Shown piece by piece: positions 9,001 through 15,249 of a stretch of 17,308 nucleotides of DNA; within the stretch, counting starts at the first letter, position 1, and the number at the start of each line of letters is the position of its first letter. Position numbers and translations under genes: made by a program. Source of the DNA: an uncultured Caulobacteraceae bacterium (GTDB taxonomy: Bacteria; Pseudomonadota; Alphaproteobacteria; Caulobacterales; Caulobacteraceae); assembly GCA_937910255.1 (NCBI GenBank), contig CALEOQ010000077.1, positions 1 through 17,308 of the forward strand. The letters are read 5' to 3'. A model generated the notes under the pieces. That model ran no database searches, was not told the DNA's origin, and saw only the letters and a list, made by a program, of their open reading frames with translations.

Positions 9001-9628
9001 CCTCGATATGCCGGGCCTGGCGCACATAGCGCTCCAGGAAGACCCCGCCGTCGGAGAAGTTGCTGCCGGCCAGGCGGGTGACCGCGGCGAAGGCCTCGGC
9101 CACAGCGGCCTCATCCTCGCACACCCGCATGCCGATGCCGCCGCCACCGGCGGTGGCCTTCAGGATCACCGGGAAGCCGATGGTCCTGGCCGCGTCCAGA
9201 GCCGCGGAGGCATCGGTGAGCAGGTCGGTCCCCGGCGCGAGGGGCACGCCCTGGGCCTGGGCCAGATCCCTCGCCGTATGCTTGAGGCCGAAGGCGCGGA
9301 TATTGTCCGGCGTCGGACCGATGAAGGCGATCCCGGCCGCCTCGCAGGCCTCGGCGAAGGTGACATTCTCGCTCAGAAAGCCATAGCCGGGATGGATGGC
9401 CTGGGCCCCGGTCGCCCGGGCCGCGGCCAGGATGGCCTCCACGTCCAGATAGGACTGGGCGGCCGGCGCAGGCCCGATCCGCACCGCCTCGTCGGCTTGG
9501 CTGACATGCAGGGAGCCGGCGTCGGCGTCGGAGAACACCGCCACGGAAGCCACGCCCATCTCCTTGAGCGTGCGCAGGATGCGGCAGGCGATAGCGCCCC
9601 GGTTGGCGACGAGAACCTTGGTGAACAC
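6014..9628 (-). CDS. uca: Biotin-dependent urea/guanidine carboxylase
   Basis: This 1204-residue cytosolic enzyme has all domains of the urea carboxylase family on one chain. Biotin carboxylase occupies about 1-445, with the ATP-grasp glycine loop KATAGGGGIGMR (157-168) and EVNTRLQVEHGVTE (288-301). The AHS2/KipA-like half of the carboxyltransferase spans about 450-775 (GGPATTVQDYPGR at 454-466). The AHS1/KipI-like half spans about 785-1010. The C-terminal biotinyl domain is at about 1128-1204, with biotinyl-lysine K1168 in EAMKTE. The start is a GTG at 9628; the gap to the preceding DUF1989 gene is 14 bp. Adjacent DUF1989 partners favour guanidine over urea as substrate. D699 (GAVDFTGD) may be the position reported to be Asp in guanidine and Asn in urea carboxylases, but I matched it from memory and approximate numbering only. 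Confidence 0.95.
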   Translation of the reverse strand: MFTKVLVANRGAIACRILRTLKEMGVASVAVFSDADAGSLHVSQADEAVRIGPAPAAQSYLDVEAILAAARATGAQAIHPGYGFLSENVTFAEACEAAGIAFIGPTPDNIRAFGLKHTARDLAQAQGVPLAPGTDLLTDASAALDAARTIGFPVILKATAGGGGIGMRVCEDEAAVAEAFAAVTRLAGSNFSDGGVFLERYVRQARHIEVQVFGDGQGHVVALGERDCSLQRRNQKVIEETPAPHLPTATRQALIEAAVRLTSAARYRSAGTVEFLYDAERDDFFFLEVNTRLQVEHGVTEQVTGVDLVAWMIRGAAGDYGFLAGFEAAPRGASIQARLYAEDPGQDYRPSSGVLTEVRFPEGVRADSWVVDGTEVSAFYDPLLAKLIVTAPDREQAVAALQQALDDTRLAGLETNLEWLRQVARSEAFISGQVSTRALADIAFQPQTIRVLSGGPATTVQDYPGRQGYWDVGVPPSGPMDALAFRLGNRLLGNMETAAGLEITALGPTLLFNRTASVCLAGAALEASLDGAPINPYVPFQIAAGQTLKLGRVKGAGLRAYLLVRGGIDVPAYLGSRSSFTLGGFGGNAGRTLAAGDVLRVGDGLVGPPRAALTQEHQPSLAKAWSVRVLAGPHGAPDFFTEDDVAMIASAQWKVHYNSNRTGVRLIGPKPQWARRDGGEAGLHPSNIHDNAYAIGAVDFTGDMPIILGPDGPSLGGFVCPFVIIQADLWKAGQLAPGDTVAFQVVSDEAAVAAEKAQDALIAGAAQPAMPQTPAPAVLSSDSPILGVIEAAGHRPRAVYRRQGDRHLLVEYGPIVLDLELRLRIHALMLELKTMALPGVIDITPGIRSLQVHYDSRVLSQAELLRALTDAEDRLGGLDDFEIPSRVVHLPLSWKDPAIYETIEKYMASVRDDAPWCPDNIEFIRRINGLASEDDVHRIVFDARYLVMGLGDVYLGAPVATPIDPRHRLVTTKYNPARTWTPPNVVGIGGAYMCVYGMEGPGGYQLFGRTIQVWNTYRQTNAFTEGKPWLLRFFDQIRFFPVSHEELTEWRRDFPLGRREIQIDHETFRLSDYRRFLAENAASIETFQATREAAFDAERAEWERRGEFVRVEALASAADDVAEAPAIVVPDGAELVEAPLGGSVWKMLVQPGDRVEKGAVIAIIEAMKTECDVASPTAGVVRQVYAQERQAIAPGAPMIAIEPA

Positions 9629-9642
9629 TGAACTGACCCTGC

Positions 9643-10275
9643 TCAGGCGGCGATGATCATGCGCACCGGCGTCGGATTGAAGCCGTTGCAGGGATTGTTG
9701 ATCTGCGGGCAGTTGGAGACCACCGCCACCAGATCCATCTCGGCGCGGATGTCCACATAGAGGCCCGGCGCCGAAATGCCGTCCACGATGCCCAGCGCCC
9801 CGTCGGCCTCTACCGGCACGTTCATGAACCAGTTGATGTTGGAGACCATGTCGCGCTTGCCGCGCCCGTGGCGGGCGTTGGCCTGCAGGAAGTTCTCGAC
9901 GCAGGCGTGCTGGCCCTTGGTGTGGTGGCCATAACGCAGGGTGTTGCTCTCGCAGGAGCAGGCCCCGCCGATGGTGTCGTGATAGGCCACAGAGGTGCCC
10001 AGCACCGTGGCCATCGGATGGCCCTCGTTGGACAGCAGCACCGAGCCCGTCCGCAGGAAGATGTTGCCCTGGGCGGCGATGGTGTCCTGGGCGCTGTAGC
10101 GCTCGGCGTCGTCGGCCAGCGCGTACATCAGGAAGTCGACCGCCTGGTTCCCCTCAAGGTCGATGATCCGCAGCACCTCGCCCTTGCGGACGACGTGGTC
10201 CCAGGGCGCCAGGGCGGGCACGATCTCGTCATGCAGGACGGGGCCGGGCAGTCCGGCCAGGGCGATGTCGGTCAT
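9643..10275 (-). CDS. Urea-carboxylase-associated protein 1; carboxyguanidine deiminase subunit (DUF1989)
   Basis: This 210-residue DUF1989 protein matches the family annotated as urea carboxylase-associated protein 1. Published work on such clusters reassigned the pair as subunits of carboxyguanidine deiminase (CgdAB), which turns carboxyguanidine into allophanate plus ammonia. I am unsure of the A/B lettering. Visible motifs are HD (99-100), CSCESNTLRYG (106-116), NWF (148-150) and EMDLVAVVSNCPQINNPCN (179-197), giving C106, C108, C125, C189 and C196 as possible metal or catalytic residues. I chose the ATG at 10275 because AGAGGGGA sits about eight bases upstream and it begins 13 bp after the preceding stop. 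An upstream in-frame ATG at 10347 would overlap the neighbouring gene by 59 bp. Confidence 0.92.
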   Translation of the reverse strand: MTDIALAGLPGPVLHDEIVPALAPWDHVVRKGEVLRIIDLEGNQAVDFLMYALADDAERYSAQDTIAAQGNIFLRTGSVLLSNEGHPMATVLGTSVAYHDTIGGACSCESNTLRYGHHTKGQHACVENFLQANARHGRGKRDMVSNINWFMNVPVEADGALGIVDGISAPGLYVDIRAEMDLVAVVSNCPQINNPCNGFNPTPVRMIIAA

Positions 10276-10288
10276 GGCGGCGTCCCCT

Positions 10289-11119
10289 CTAGCGACGGAA
10301 ATAGTCTTCGACGTTGAGAAAGGCCCGCAGGCCCTCCGGCGTCGCATTGCGGATGGGATCGTCGTCGGGCGTCACCGGCCCGCGCCAGGCGCTGACCCGT
10401 AGCGGCGTGACGCTGTAGTCGGGCCGGGGATCGCGAACATGGGGGCAGTTGGCCAGGGCCACGATCACATCCATCTCCGTGCGCAGGGTCAGGCTGCGAC
10501 CGGGGGCATGGGGTCCGACCTGCGTCTCGACCGCGCCCTCCGGCCCGATCTTCACGCCCTTGAACCAGTTGATGCACGGATGGATGTCCCTGCGGCCCAG
10601 GCCGAACTTGGCCAGGGCCAGGGAGAAGCGGTCCCGGGCGTTGGGGTGCGGTCCCCAGTTGTCGCCGGTCCCGTAGCGCCGGGCGTTGGAGGCGGCGTTC
10701 GAGGCCCCGCAGAAGGCGTCGTGGGTTTCGGCGCCGTCCTCCAGCAGGCTCATCATCACCCGCCCCATGTCTGAGAGCAGCAGGCGGCCCTCGCCCAGAT
10801 AGGCGTTCCACTGCACCTTGACCGTGTCGGCCACGTTCAGCCGCTCCACGGGATTTTCGGCGTTGAACACCAGCATGGAAGCGCAGGCGTCGCCGGCGAG
10901 GTCGACGAGACGCAGCCGCGCGCCGCGGTTCAGGCGCTTGGCGGCGTAGCCCCTCGCCGCAATCGTCTCTTCCCAGAGCATGTCCTCGGCCGCCACCCCG
11001 GCCGGAAGGTCGCGGGCCTCGCTGGGCGGCAGGGTGGGCATGGCCTCGATACGGGTGGCGCCTTGGGCGCGGGCGTGGGCCTGGGCGCTTTTCGGGTCGG
11101 CGGTGGACGAGGCGTTCAT
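10289..11119 (-). CDS. Urea-carboxylase-associated protein 2; carboxyguanidine deiminase subunit (DUF1989)
   Basis: This 276-residue DUF1989 protein is homologous to its downstream neighbour and matches the longer urea carboxylase-associated protein 2 family. It is the presumed partner in a heteromeric carboxyguanidine deiminase. Visible motifs are HDAFCGASN (133-141), RRYG (147-150), CINWF (182-186) and EMDVIVALANCPHVRDP (215-231). Compared with protein 1 it lacks the C-x-C-E arrangement and the second cysteine after the NCP motif, so the two subunits are not catalytically equivalent. It has an extra basic, alanine-rich N-terminus (1-45) and an extended C-terminus (250-276). The ATG at 11119 overlaps the regulator stop by four bases, so regulator and enzyme are translated from one message. 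Confidence 0.92.
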   Translation of the reverse strand: MNASSTADPKSAQAHARAQGATRIEAMPTLPPSEARDLPAGVAAEDMLWEETIAARGYAAKRLNRGARLRLVDLAGDACASMLVFNAENPVERLNVADTVKVQWNAYLGEGRLLLSDMGRVMMSLLEDGAETHDAFCGASNAASNARRYGTGDNWGPHPNARDRFSLALAKFGLGRRDIHPCINWFKGVKIGPEGAVETQVGPHAPGRSLTLRTEMDVIVALANCPHVRDPRPDYSVTPLRVSAWRGPVTPDDDPIRNATPEGLRAFLNVEDYFRR

Positions 11120-11598
11120 GCCACGCCTCCAGCCTGGGCGGCCTTGCCCCCGCGGCCATGGGCGTGCAGCGGCGGCAGCAAGGCGCGGGTGGTCACCAGC
11201 CGGATCTGGTGGACGCCACGGATGCGGCGCAGTTCGTCACAAAGCCTATGAAGCCGCTCCGAAGGGCCCTGAACCAGCAGCACCTCCAGGGACTGATCAT
11301 CCTCCAGGAAGACATGCTGGGAGGAGATCACCTCCTTCAGGAATGACCCCTGCGCCTGGGCCAGGGCCTGGCGGACCCGGCCGCTCTCGGCCCGATAGAT
11401 CAGGGTGATGGTGCCGGCCAGGATGGCGCCGTCGCGGCCCTCGCTGTGCTCGGCCAGTTCATGGCGAATCAGCTCGGCGATCATCTGCGAACGACTGGGC
11501 AGGTCGCGCTCGGCCACCATGGCGTCGAGCTGGGCCAGCAGTTCGGCCGGCAGGCTGACGCTAAGGCGGGCGAGTTGGGAAATCGGTTCCACGGTCAT
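11116..11598 (-). CDS. NikR/CopG-family regulator lacking the nickel site
   Basis: This 160-residue protein has a ribbon-helix-helix N-terminus (LARLSVSLPAELLAQLD, 9-25) and a NikR-type ACT-like C-terminal domain (57-137). Hand alignment to E. coli NikR equates DNA-contact residues R3/T5/T7 with R11/S13/S15. Nickel ligands H76, H87, H89 and C95 align to G84, H95, F97 and S103, so only one survives and nickel sensing is unlikely. A tail (LLPPLHAHG and beyond, 140-160) extends past the NikR end and is shared with the partial paralogue at 92-222. It is the first gene of the catabolic operon and lies 18 bp below a perfect operator, so autoregulation as a repressor is likely. GGAG lies a rather distant 13 bases before the ATG. 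The effector is unknown. Confidence 0.9.
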   Translation of the reverse strand: MTVEPISQLARLSVSLPAELLAQLDAMVAERDLPSRSQMIAELIRHELAEHSEGRDGAILAGTITLIYRAESGRVRQALAQAQGSFLKEVISSQHVFLEDDQSLEVLLVQGPSERLHRLCDELRRIRGVHQIRLVTTRALLPPLHAHGRGGKAAQAGGVA

Positions 11599-11615
11599 GG
11601 GGTGATCTTGGCTCC

Positions 11616-11645
11616 GGTATTACGTTCGTCAATTTTCGTAATACC
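11616..11645. promoter_or_regulatory. NikR-like operator, perfect inverted repeat
   Basis: GGTATTACG-N12-CGTAATACC is a perfect 9+9 inverted repeat. Read as GTATTA-N16-TAATAC it has the 28-bp geometry of the E. coli NikR operator (GTATGA-N16-TCATAC) with an altered half-site. It lies 18 bp upstream of the NikR-like regulator gene. On the minus strand a TTGACG hexamer (11632-11627) sits between the arms and could be a -35 element. The best matching -10 (11609-11604) is poor, so the promoter itself is not established. Two degenerate copies are at 1231-1260 and 1388-1417. The rest of the 11599-11880 gap toward the divergent symporter shows no gene. Confidence 0.85.
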
Positions 11646-11880
11646 GAACGGGTCGCCGGTCCAGGCCCCGCCTGCGACTTGGGCGCCCAGCCTTCTTCGG
11701 CGCCTATGCCGCGGGCGCCTGCCCCAGCGGCTCGGCATCGGGGCCCGAACCCCTGGGGGGCGGCTTGTGTGACGCGTCTTGCGCAGACAGTCGGGCGAGA
11801 GTGATTGGCGCAAGCCGATAACCTCCCTAACCTGCGCCGAACCGCCGCCGTAATGCGGCCCTTAGTTTCAAGAGAGTCGC

Positions 11881-13182
11881 ATGACCGATTCGCCGCCGCC
11901 GAGCCCCGCTGTCGAGGCGCCCGCCAAACGCACCCTGCTTCAGCGCTGGTGGTTCGATGTCGTCCTGTGGAAGCGGATTCTGCTGGCCCTGGTGCTTGGC
12001 GTGATCGCGGGCCTGTTGCTGGGCGAACAGGCGAACGCCATCAAGTGGATCGGCGACCTGTTCGTGCGGCTGATCCGCATGATCGTCGTGCCCCTGGTCT
12101 TCGTCTCCATCGTCGCCGGCGTGGCGGGGATGGGCGATCCCCGGCGCCTGGGCTCCATCGGCGCCAAGACCATCTTCCTCTACCTGCTGACCACCGCCAT
12201 CGCCGTGGGCGTCGGCATGGTCATGGGCACCCTGTTTGGTCCGGGCAAGGGCGTCACCTTCGAAGGCGTCACGCCCGAAGCGGTCGGTACGGCCCCGCCC
12301 GTCAGCGAGCAACTGCTGGGCATCGTGCCGCTGAACCCGATCGAGGCCCTGGCCCGCGGCGACATCCTGGCGGTGATCTTCTTCTCCTTCCTGGTCGGCG
12401 CGGCCATCCTGGCCGTCGGCGAGAAGGCCGATCCGGTGCGCAAGCTGTTCGATTCCGGGGTGGACATCGTCCTCTACATCACCCGCCTGGTAATGGAGGT
12501 GGCGCCGTTCGGCGTCTTCGCCCTGATGGCCTGGGTCATGGGCACGGCGGGCCTGAGCGTCTTCTACAACATCTTCCTGCTGGCTGCGGCCCTGCTGGTC
12601 GGCTGCATCATCCACATCCTGGTCGTCCATGGCGGCATGCTGCGGGTGCTGGCCGGCCTGCCGATCTGGCCCTTTTTCCGCGACATTCCCGACGCGATGA
12701 TGGTGGCCTTCTCGACCTCGTCCAGCGCCGCGACCCTGCCGGTCTCCATGCGGGTGGCCGAGAAGAACCTGGGGGTCAGCCACACCGTGGCCTCCACCGC
12801 CCTGCCCCTGGGCACCACGGTCTCGATGGACGGCACGGCCCTCTATATCGGCCTCCTGGCCATGTTCACCGCCCAGGCCTTCGGCATCGAGTTGTCGCTG
12901 ACCCAGTATCTGCTGGCCGGCCTGACGACGATCCTGGTGTCGGTCGGCACAGCCCCCATCCCGTCGGCCTCGCTGTTCATGCTGGCCGCAGTGCTGACCA
13001 CCATGGGGGTCTCGCCCGAGCAGACCGCCCTGGTGGTGGGCTTCGTCCTGCCCTTCGACCGCCTGCTCGACATGACCCGCACCGTGGCCAACAACACCTC
13101 CGACCTCGCCGTGGCCGTCACGGTGGCCAAGTGGGAAGGTGAACTGGACGAAGCCTCCTATCGCGCCAAGCCTGTCGAATGA
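11881..13182 (+). CDS. Dicarboxylate/amino-acid:cation symporter (SDF/DAACS family)
   Basis: This 433-residue inner-membrane protein of the GltPh/EAAT/DctA family takes up acidic amino acids or C4-dicarboxylates with sodium or protons. HP1 carries the serine-rich motif STSSSAATLP (278-287). The NMDGT motif is SMDGTA (315-320), with Ser in place of Asn. HP2 reads GTAPIPSAS (356-364). The TM8 signature D393-x3-D397-x2-R400-T401-x2-N404-x3-D408 matches GltPh D390, D394, R397, T398, N401 and D405, and R400 points to an acidic substrate. The ATG at 11881 follows AGAGAG. It is transcribed divergently from the NikR-like operon; whether operator 11616-11645, 235 bp upstream, affects it is unclear. 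Confidence 0.93.
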   Translation: MTDSPPPSPAVEAPAKRTLLQRWWFDVVLWKRILLALVLGVIAGLLLGEQANAIKWIGDLFVRLIRMIVVPLVFVSIVAGVAGMGDPRRLGSIGAKTIFLYLLTTAIAVGVGMVMGTLFGPGKGVTFEGVTPEAVGTAPPVSEQLLGIVPLNPIEALARGDILAVIFFSFLVGAAILAVGEKADPVRKLFDSGVDIVLYITRLVMEVAPFGVFALMAWVMGTAGLSVFYNIFLLAAALLVGCIIHILVVHGGMLRVLAGLPIWPFFRDIPDAMMVAFSTSSSAATLPVSMRVAEKNLGVSHTVASTALPLGTTVSMDGTALYIGLLAMFTAQAFGIELSLTQYLLAGLTTILVSVGTAPIPSASLFMLAAVLTTMGVSPEQTALVVGFVLPFDRLLDMTRTVANNTSDLAVAVTVAKWEGELDEASYRAKPVE

Positions 13183-13210
13183 GGCCTTGCGAGCCTTGGG
13201 GCTTGCGGCC
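13183..13210 (+). terminator. Hairpin directly after the symporter stop
   Basis: Directly after the TGA, TGCGAGCC and GGCTTGCG can pair around a TTGG loop, including two G-T pairs. They are extended by GGC/GCC beyond a two-base bulge. There is no T-tract after it (GGGCGGGGC follows), so it may be a Rho-dependent end, an mRNA-stabilising hairpin or a partial attenuator before the antiporter gene. Pairing was worked out by hand. Confidence 0.35.
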
Positions 13211-13238
13211 GGGCGGGGCATGGCCGAACTAGACAGTC

Positions 13239-14501
13239 ATGCTCTCGCTCACGCCTGAACTCTTCCTGCTCGTCACGGGCGTGCTTCTGCTGACCACCGT
13301 CCTGGCGGGCACATTGTCCAGTCGCTTTGGCGTGCCGGCCCTGATCGGCTTCCTGGCGCTCGGCATGCTGGCCGGCTCGGACGGGCCAGGCGGGATCGGC
13401 TTCGCCGACTATCAGGTGGCCCAGACCATCGGCGTCGCCTGCCTGATCTTCATCCTCTTCTCCGGGGGGCTCGACACCCCCTGGAAGGCGGTGCGCCTCG
13501 TGCTCTCGCCGGCCCTGGTCCTGGCCACGGTGGGCGTGGTGATCAGCGCCGGCATCGTCAGCCTGACGGCCATTCTGCTGCTGGATTTCAACCTCCTGCA
13601 GGGATTCCTGCTGGGCAGCGTCGTGGCCTCCACCGACGCCGCCGCCGTCTTCGCCGTCCTGCGCAACCAGGAGACCAAGATCCGCGAGGACGTCCTGGCC
13701 CTGATCGAGCTGGAAAGCGGCTCCAACGACCCCATGGCCATCTTCCTGGTGGGCGTGGCCCTGGCCCTGATCGCCGTTCCGTCCACGCCCCTGCTGAGCT
13801 TCGTGCCCGACTTCCTCCTGCAGATGGTCCTGGGCGCCGCCATCGGCCTGGCCATCGGCTATGGCTTCACCGTGATCCTGACCCGGGCCAAACTCCGCCA
13901 GGGCGGTCTCTTCCTGGTGGTGTCGGTGGCCGCCGCCCTCCTGGCCTTCAGCCTGGCCGGCGTGCTGACGGGAAGTGGGTTCCTGGCCGCCTATGTGGCC
14001 GGCGTGCTGGCCGGCAACCGGGAGTACCCCGGCCGCCGGGCGGTCTCGCAGTTCCAGGACGGCCTGGCCTGGCTGGCCCAGGTGGTGATGTTCCTCACCC
14101 TCGGCCTGGTGGTCTTCCCCCACCAGCTTCCGGGCGTCGCCCTGGACGGCCTGGCGATTACGGCGGTGCTGATGCTGGTGGCGCGGCCCGCCAGCGTCTT
14201 CATCAGCCTCGCCCCGTTCCGCCAGTTCGACTGGCGGACCAAGCTGTTCGTCTCCTGGGCCGGCCTGCGCGGCGCGGTGCCCATCGTCCTGGCCACCTTC
14301 GGCATCGTCGCCGGGGTGGAGGACGCCCAATCAATGTTCAACATCGTCTTCTTCGTCGTGCTGGCCTCCAGCGTGATCCAGGGACCGACCATCGGCCTGC
14401 TGGCCAAGCGGCTGGGCCTGGACCAGAAGACCTCTCCCAAGCCGTCAAAGGCCACGCCGATCAGCCCCACCCCGACAAAGGCCGAGGAGACCGCGACATG
14501 A
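13239..14501 (+). CDS. CPA1-family cation/proton antiporter (NhaP/NhaP2-like)
   Basis: This 420-residue membrane protein has about 12 hydrophobic segments of the Na+/H+ exchanger fold (PF00999). STDAAAVF (131-138, with D133) and ESGSNDP (159-165, the N163-D164 pair) are the CPA1 ion-site signatures. The stretch LFLVVSVAAALLAFSLAGVL followed by GFLAAYVAGVLAGN resembles NhaP2/CvrA potassium/proton antiporters. Those proteins are usually near 570-580 residues and end in a TrkA-C regulatory domain. Here the protein stops after the membrane part with a short Pro/Thr/Lys-rich tail (395-420). The start has no clear ribosome-binding site. The gene overlaps the sirtuin start by four bases. Ion specificity cannot be read from sequence. 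Confidence 0.9.
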   Translation: MLSLTPELFLLVTGVLLLTTVLAGTLSSRFGVPALIGFLALGMLAGSDGPGGIGFADYQVAQTIGVACLIFILFSGGLDTPWKAVRLVLSPALVLATVGVVISAGIVSLTAILLLDFNLLQGFLLGSVVASTDAAAVFAVLRNQETKIREDVLALIELESGSNDPMAIFLVGVALALIAVPSTPLLSFVPDFLLQMVLGAAIGLAIGYGFTVILTRAKLRQGGLFLVVSVAAALLAFSLAGVLTGSGFLAAYVAGVLAGNREYPGRRAVSQFQDGLAWLAQVVMFLTLGLVVFPHQLPGVALDGLAITAVLMLVARPASVFISLAPFRQFDWRTKLFVSWAGLRGAVPIVLATFGIVAGVEDAQSMFNIVFFVVLASSVIQGPTIGLLAKRLGLDQKTSPKPSKATPISPTPTKAEETAT

Positions 14502-15244
14502 GCCGCCAGGATCTCGCCCGCCTCATCGAGGGCGCACGCAACATCGTCGTGTTCACCGGCGCCGGCATCTCAACGGAGTCCGGCATCCCCGACTTCCGCA
14601 GCCCCGGCGGGGTGTGGAGCCAGATGAAGCCCATCTATTTCCAGGAGTTCGTGGCCAGCGAGGAAACCCGCCGCGAAGCCTGGACCCGCGCCTTCGCCGG
14701 CCGCGCCGGCTGGACAGGGCGCGAGCCCAACGCCGGCCACCACGCCGTGGCCCGCCTGGTGGCCAAGGGCCAGGTCAGCGCGGTCATCACCCAGAATGTC
14801 GACAACCTGCACCAGGCCTCGGGCGTGCCAAGCGACCGGATCATCGAACTGCACGGCAACGCCAGCTACGCCACCTGCCTGGCCTGCGGCCTACGGCACG
14901 AGCTGCCCCAGCTGAAGCATGATTTCGAAACCACCGGCGACATTCCCACCTGCCGCGAGTGTGGCGAGCTGGTGAAGACCGCCACCATCTCGTTTGGCCA
15001 GGCCATGCCCGAAACGCCGATGAAGCGGGCCACCGCCGCGACGCTGTCCTGCGATCTCTTTCTGGTGCTGGGCTCGTCCCTGGTGGTCTATCCGGCCGCG
15101 GAGTTTCCCCTGCTGGCCAAGCGCCGCGGTGCGGCTCTGGCGATCGTCAATCGCGAGCCCACCGACCAGGATGAGGCCGCCGACCTCGTGCTCCACGACG
15201 AGATCGGCCCCACCCTCAGCGAAATTGTCCCGGTCGACAGCTAG
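14498..15244 (+). CDS. NAD-dependent sirtuin, class II/SIRT4-like
   Basis: This 248-residue Sir2 protein carries all core residues. GAGISTESGIPDFR (21-34) binds NAD, TQNVDNLH is at 98-105, the catalytic histidine is H119 (ELHGN), and the zinc cysteines are C127, C130, C152 and C155. The nucleotide end of the fold is VLGSSLVVYPA (190-200). The stretch FVASEETRREAWTRAF with REPNAGHHA (51-66 and 75-83) resembles the class II (SIRT4) signature rather than the Tyr/Arg pair of CobB-type class III desuccinylases. Class II members are known for lipoamidase, ADP-ribosyltransferase or long-acyl removal besides deacetylation. The ATG overlaps the antiporter stop (ATGA), so the two are co-translated. It converges on the transferase gene with 5 bp between stops. 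Confidence 0.93.
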   Translation: MSRQDLARLIEGARNIVVFTGAGISTESGIPDFRSPGGVWSQMKPIYFQEFVASEETRREAWTRAFAGRAGWTGREPNAGHHAVARLVAKGQVSAVITQNVDNLHQASGVPSDRIIELHGNASYATCLACGLRHELPQLKHDFETTGDIPTCRECGELVKTATISFGQAMPETPMKRATAATLSCDLFLVLGSSLVVYPAAEFPLLAKRRGAALAIVNREPTDQDEAADLVLHDEIGPTLSEIVPVDS

Positions 15245-15249
15245 GCCCG

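Noticed and set aside
10276..10347. 24-residue upstream extension of DUF1989 protein 1
   Set aside because: It overlaps the end of the preceding gene and lacks family similarity. The start at 10275 has AGAGGGGA upstream.
11116..11598. Genuine nickel-responsive NikR controlling nickel uptake
   Set aside because: Three of four nickel ligands are absent by hand alignment, and no nickel transporter, urease or hydrogenase gene is in the window.
11646..11880. Small gene or structured RNA between the operator and the symporter
   Set aside because: I found no open frame with a ribosome-binding site and no extended hairpin beyond what GC-rich sequence gives by chance.
11827..13221. 464-codon minus-strand open frame
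   Set aside because: It is antisense to the symporter and its composition is Asp/His/Gly/Gln-rich with no fold signature.
13158..14330. 390-codon minus-strand open frame
   Set aside because: It is antisense to the antiporter, a shadow of its hydrophobic codons, with no recognisable domain.
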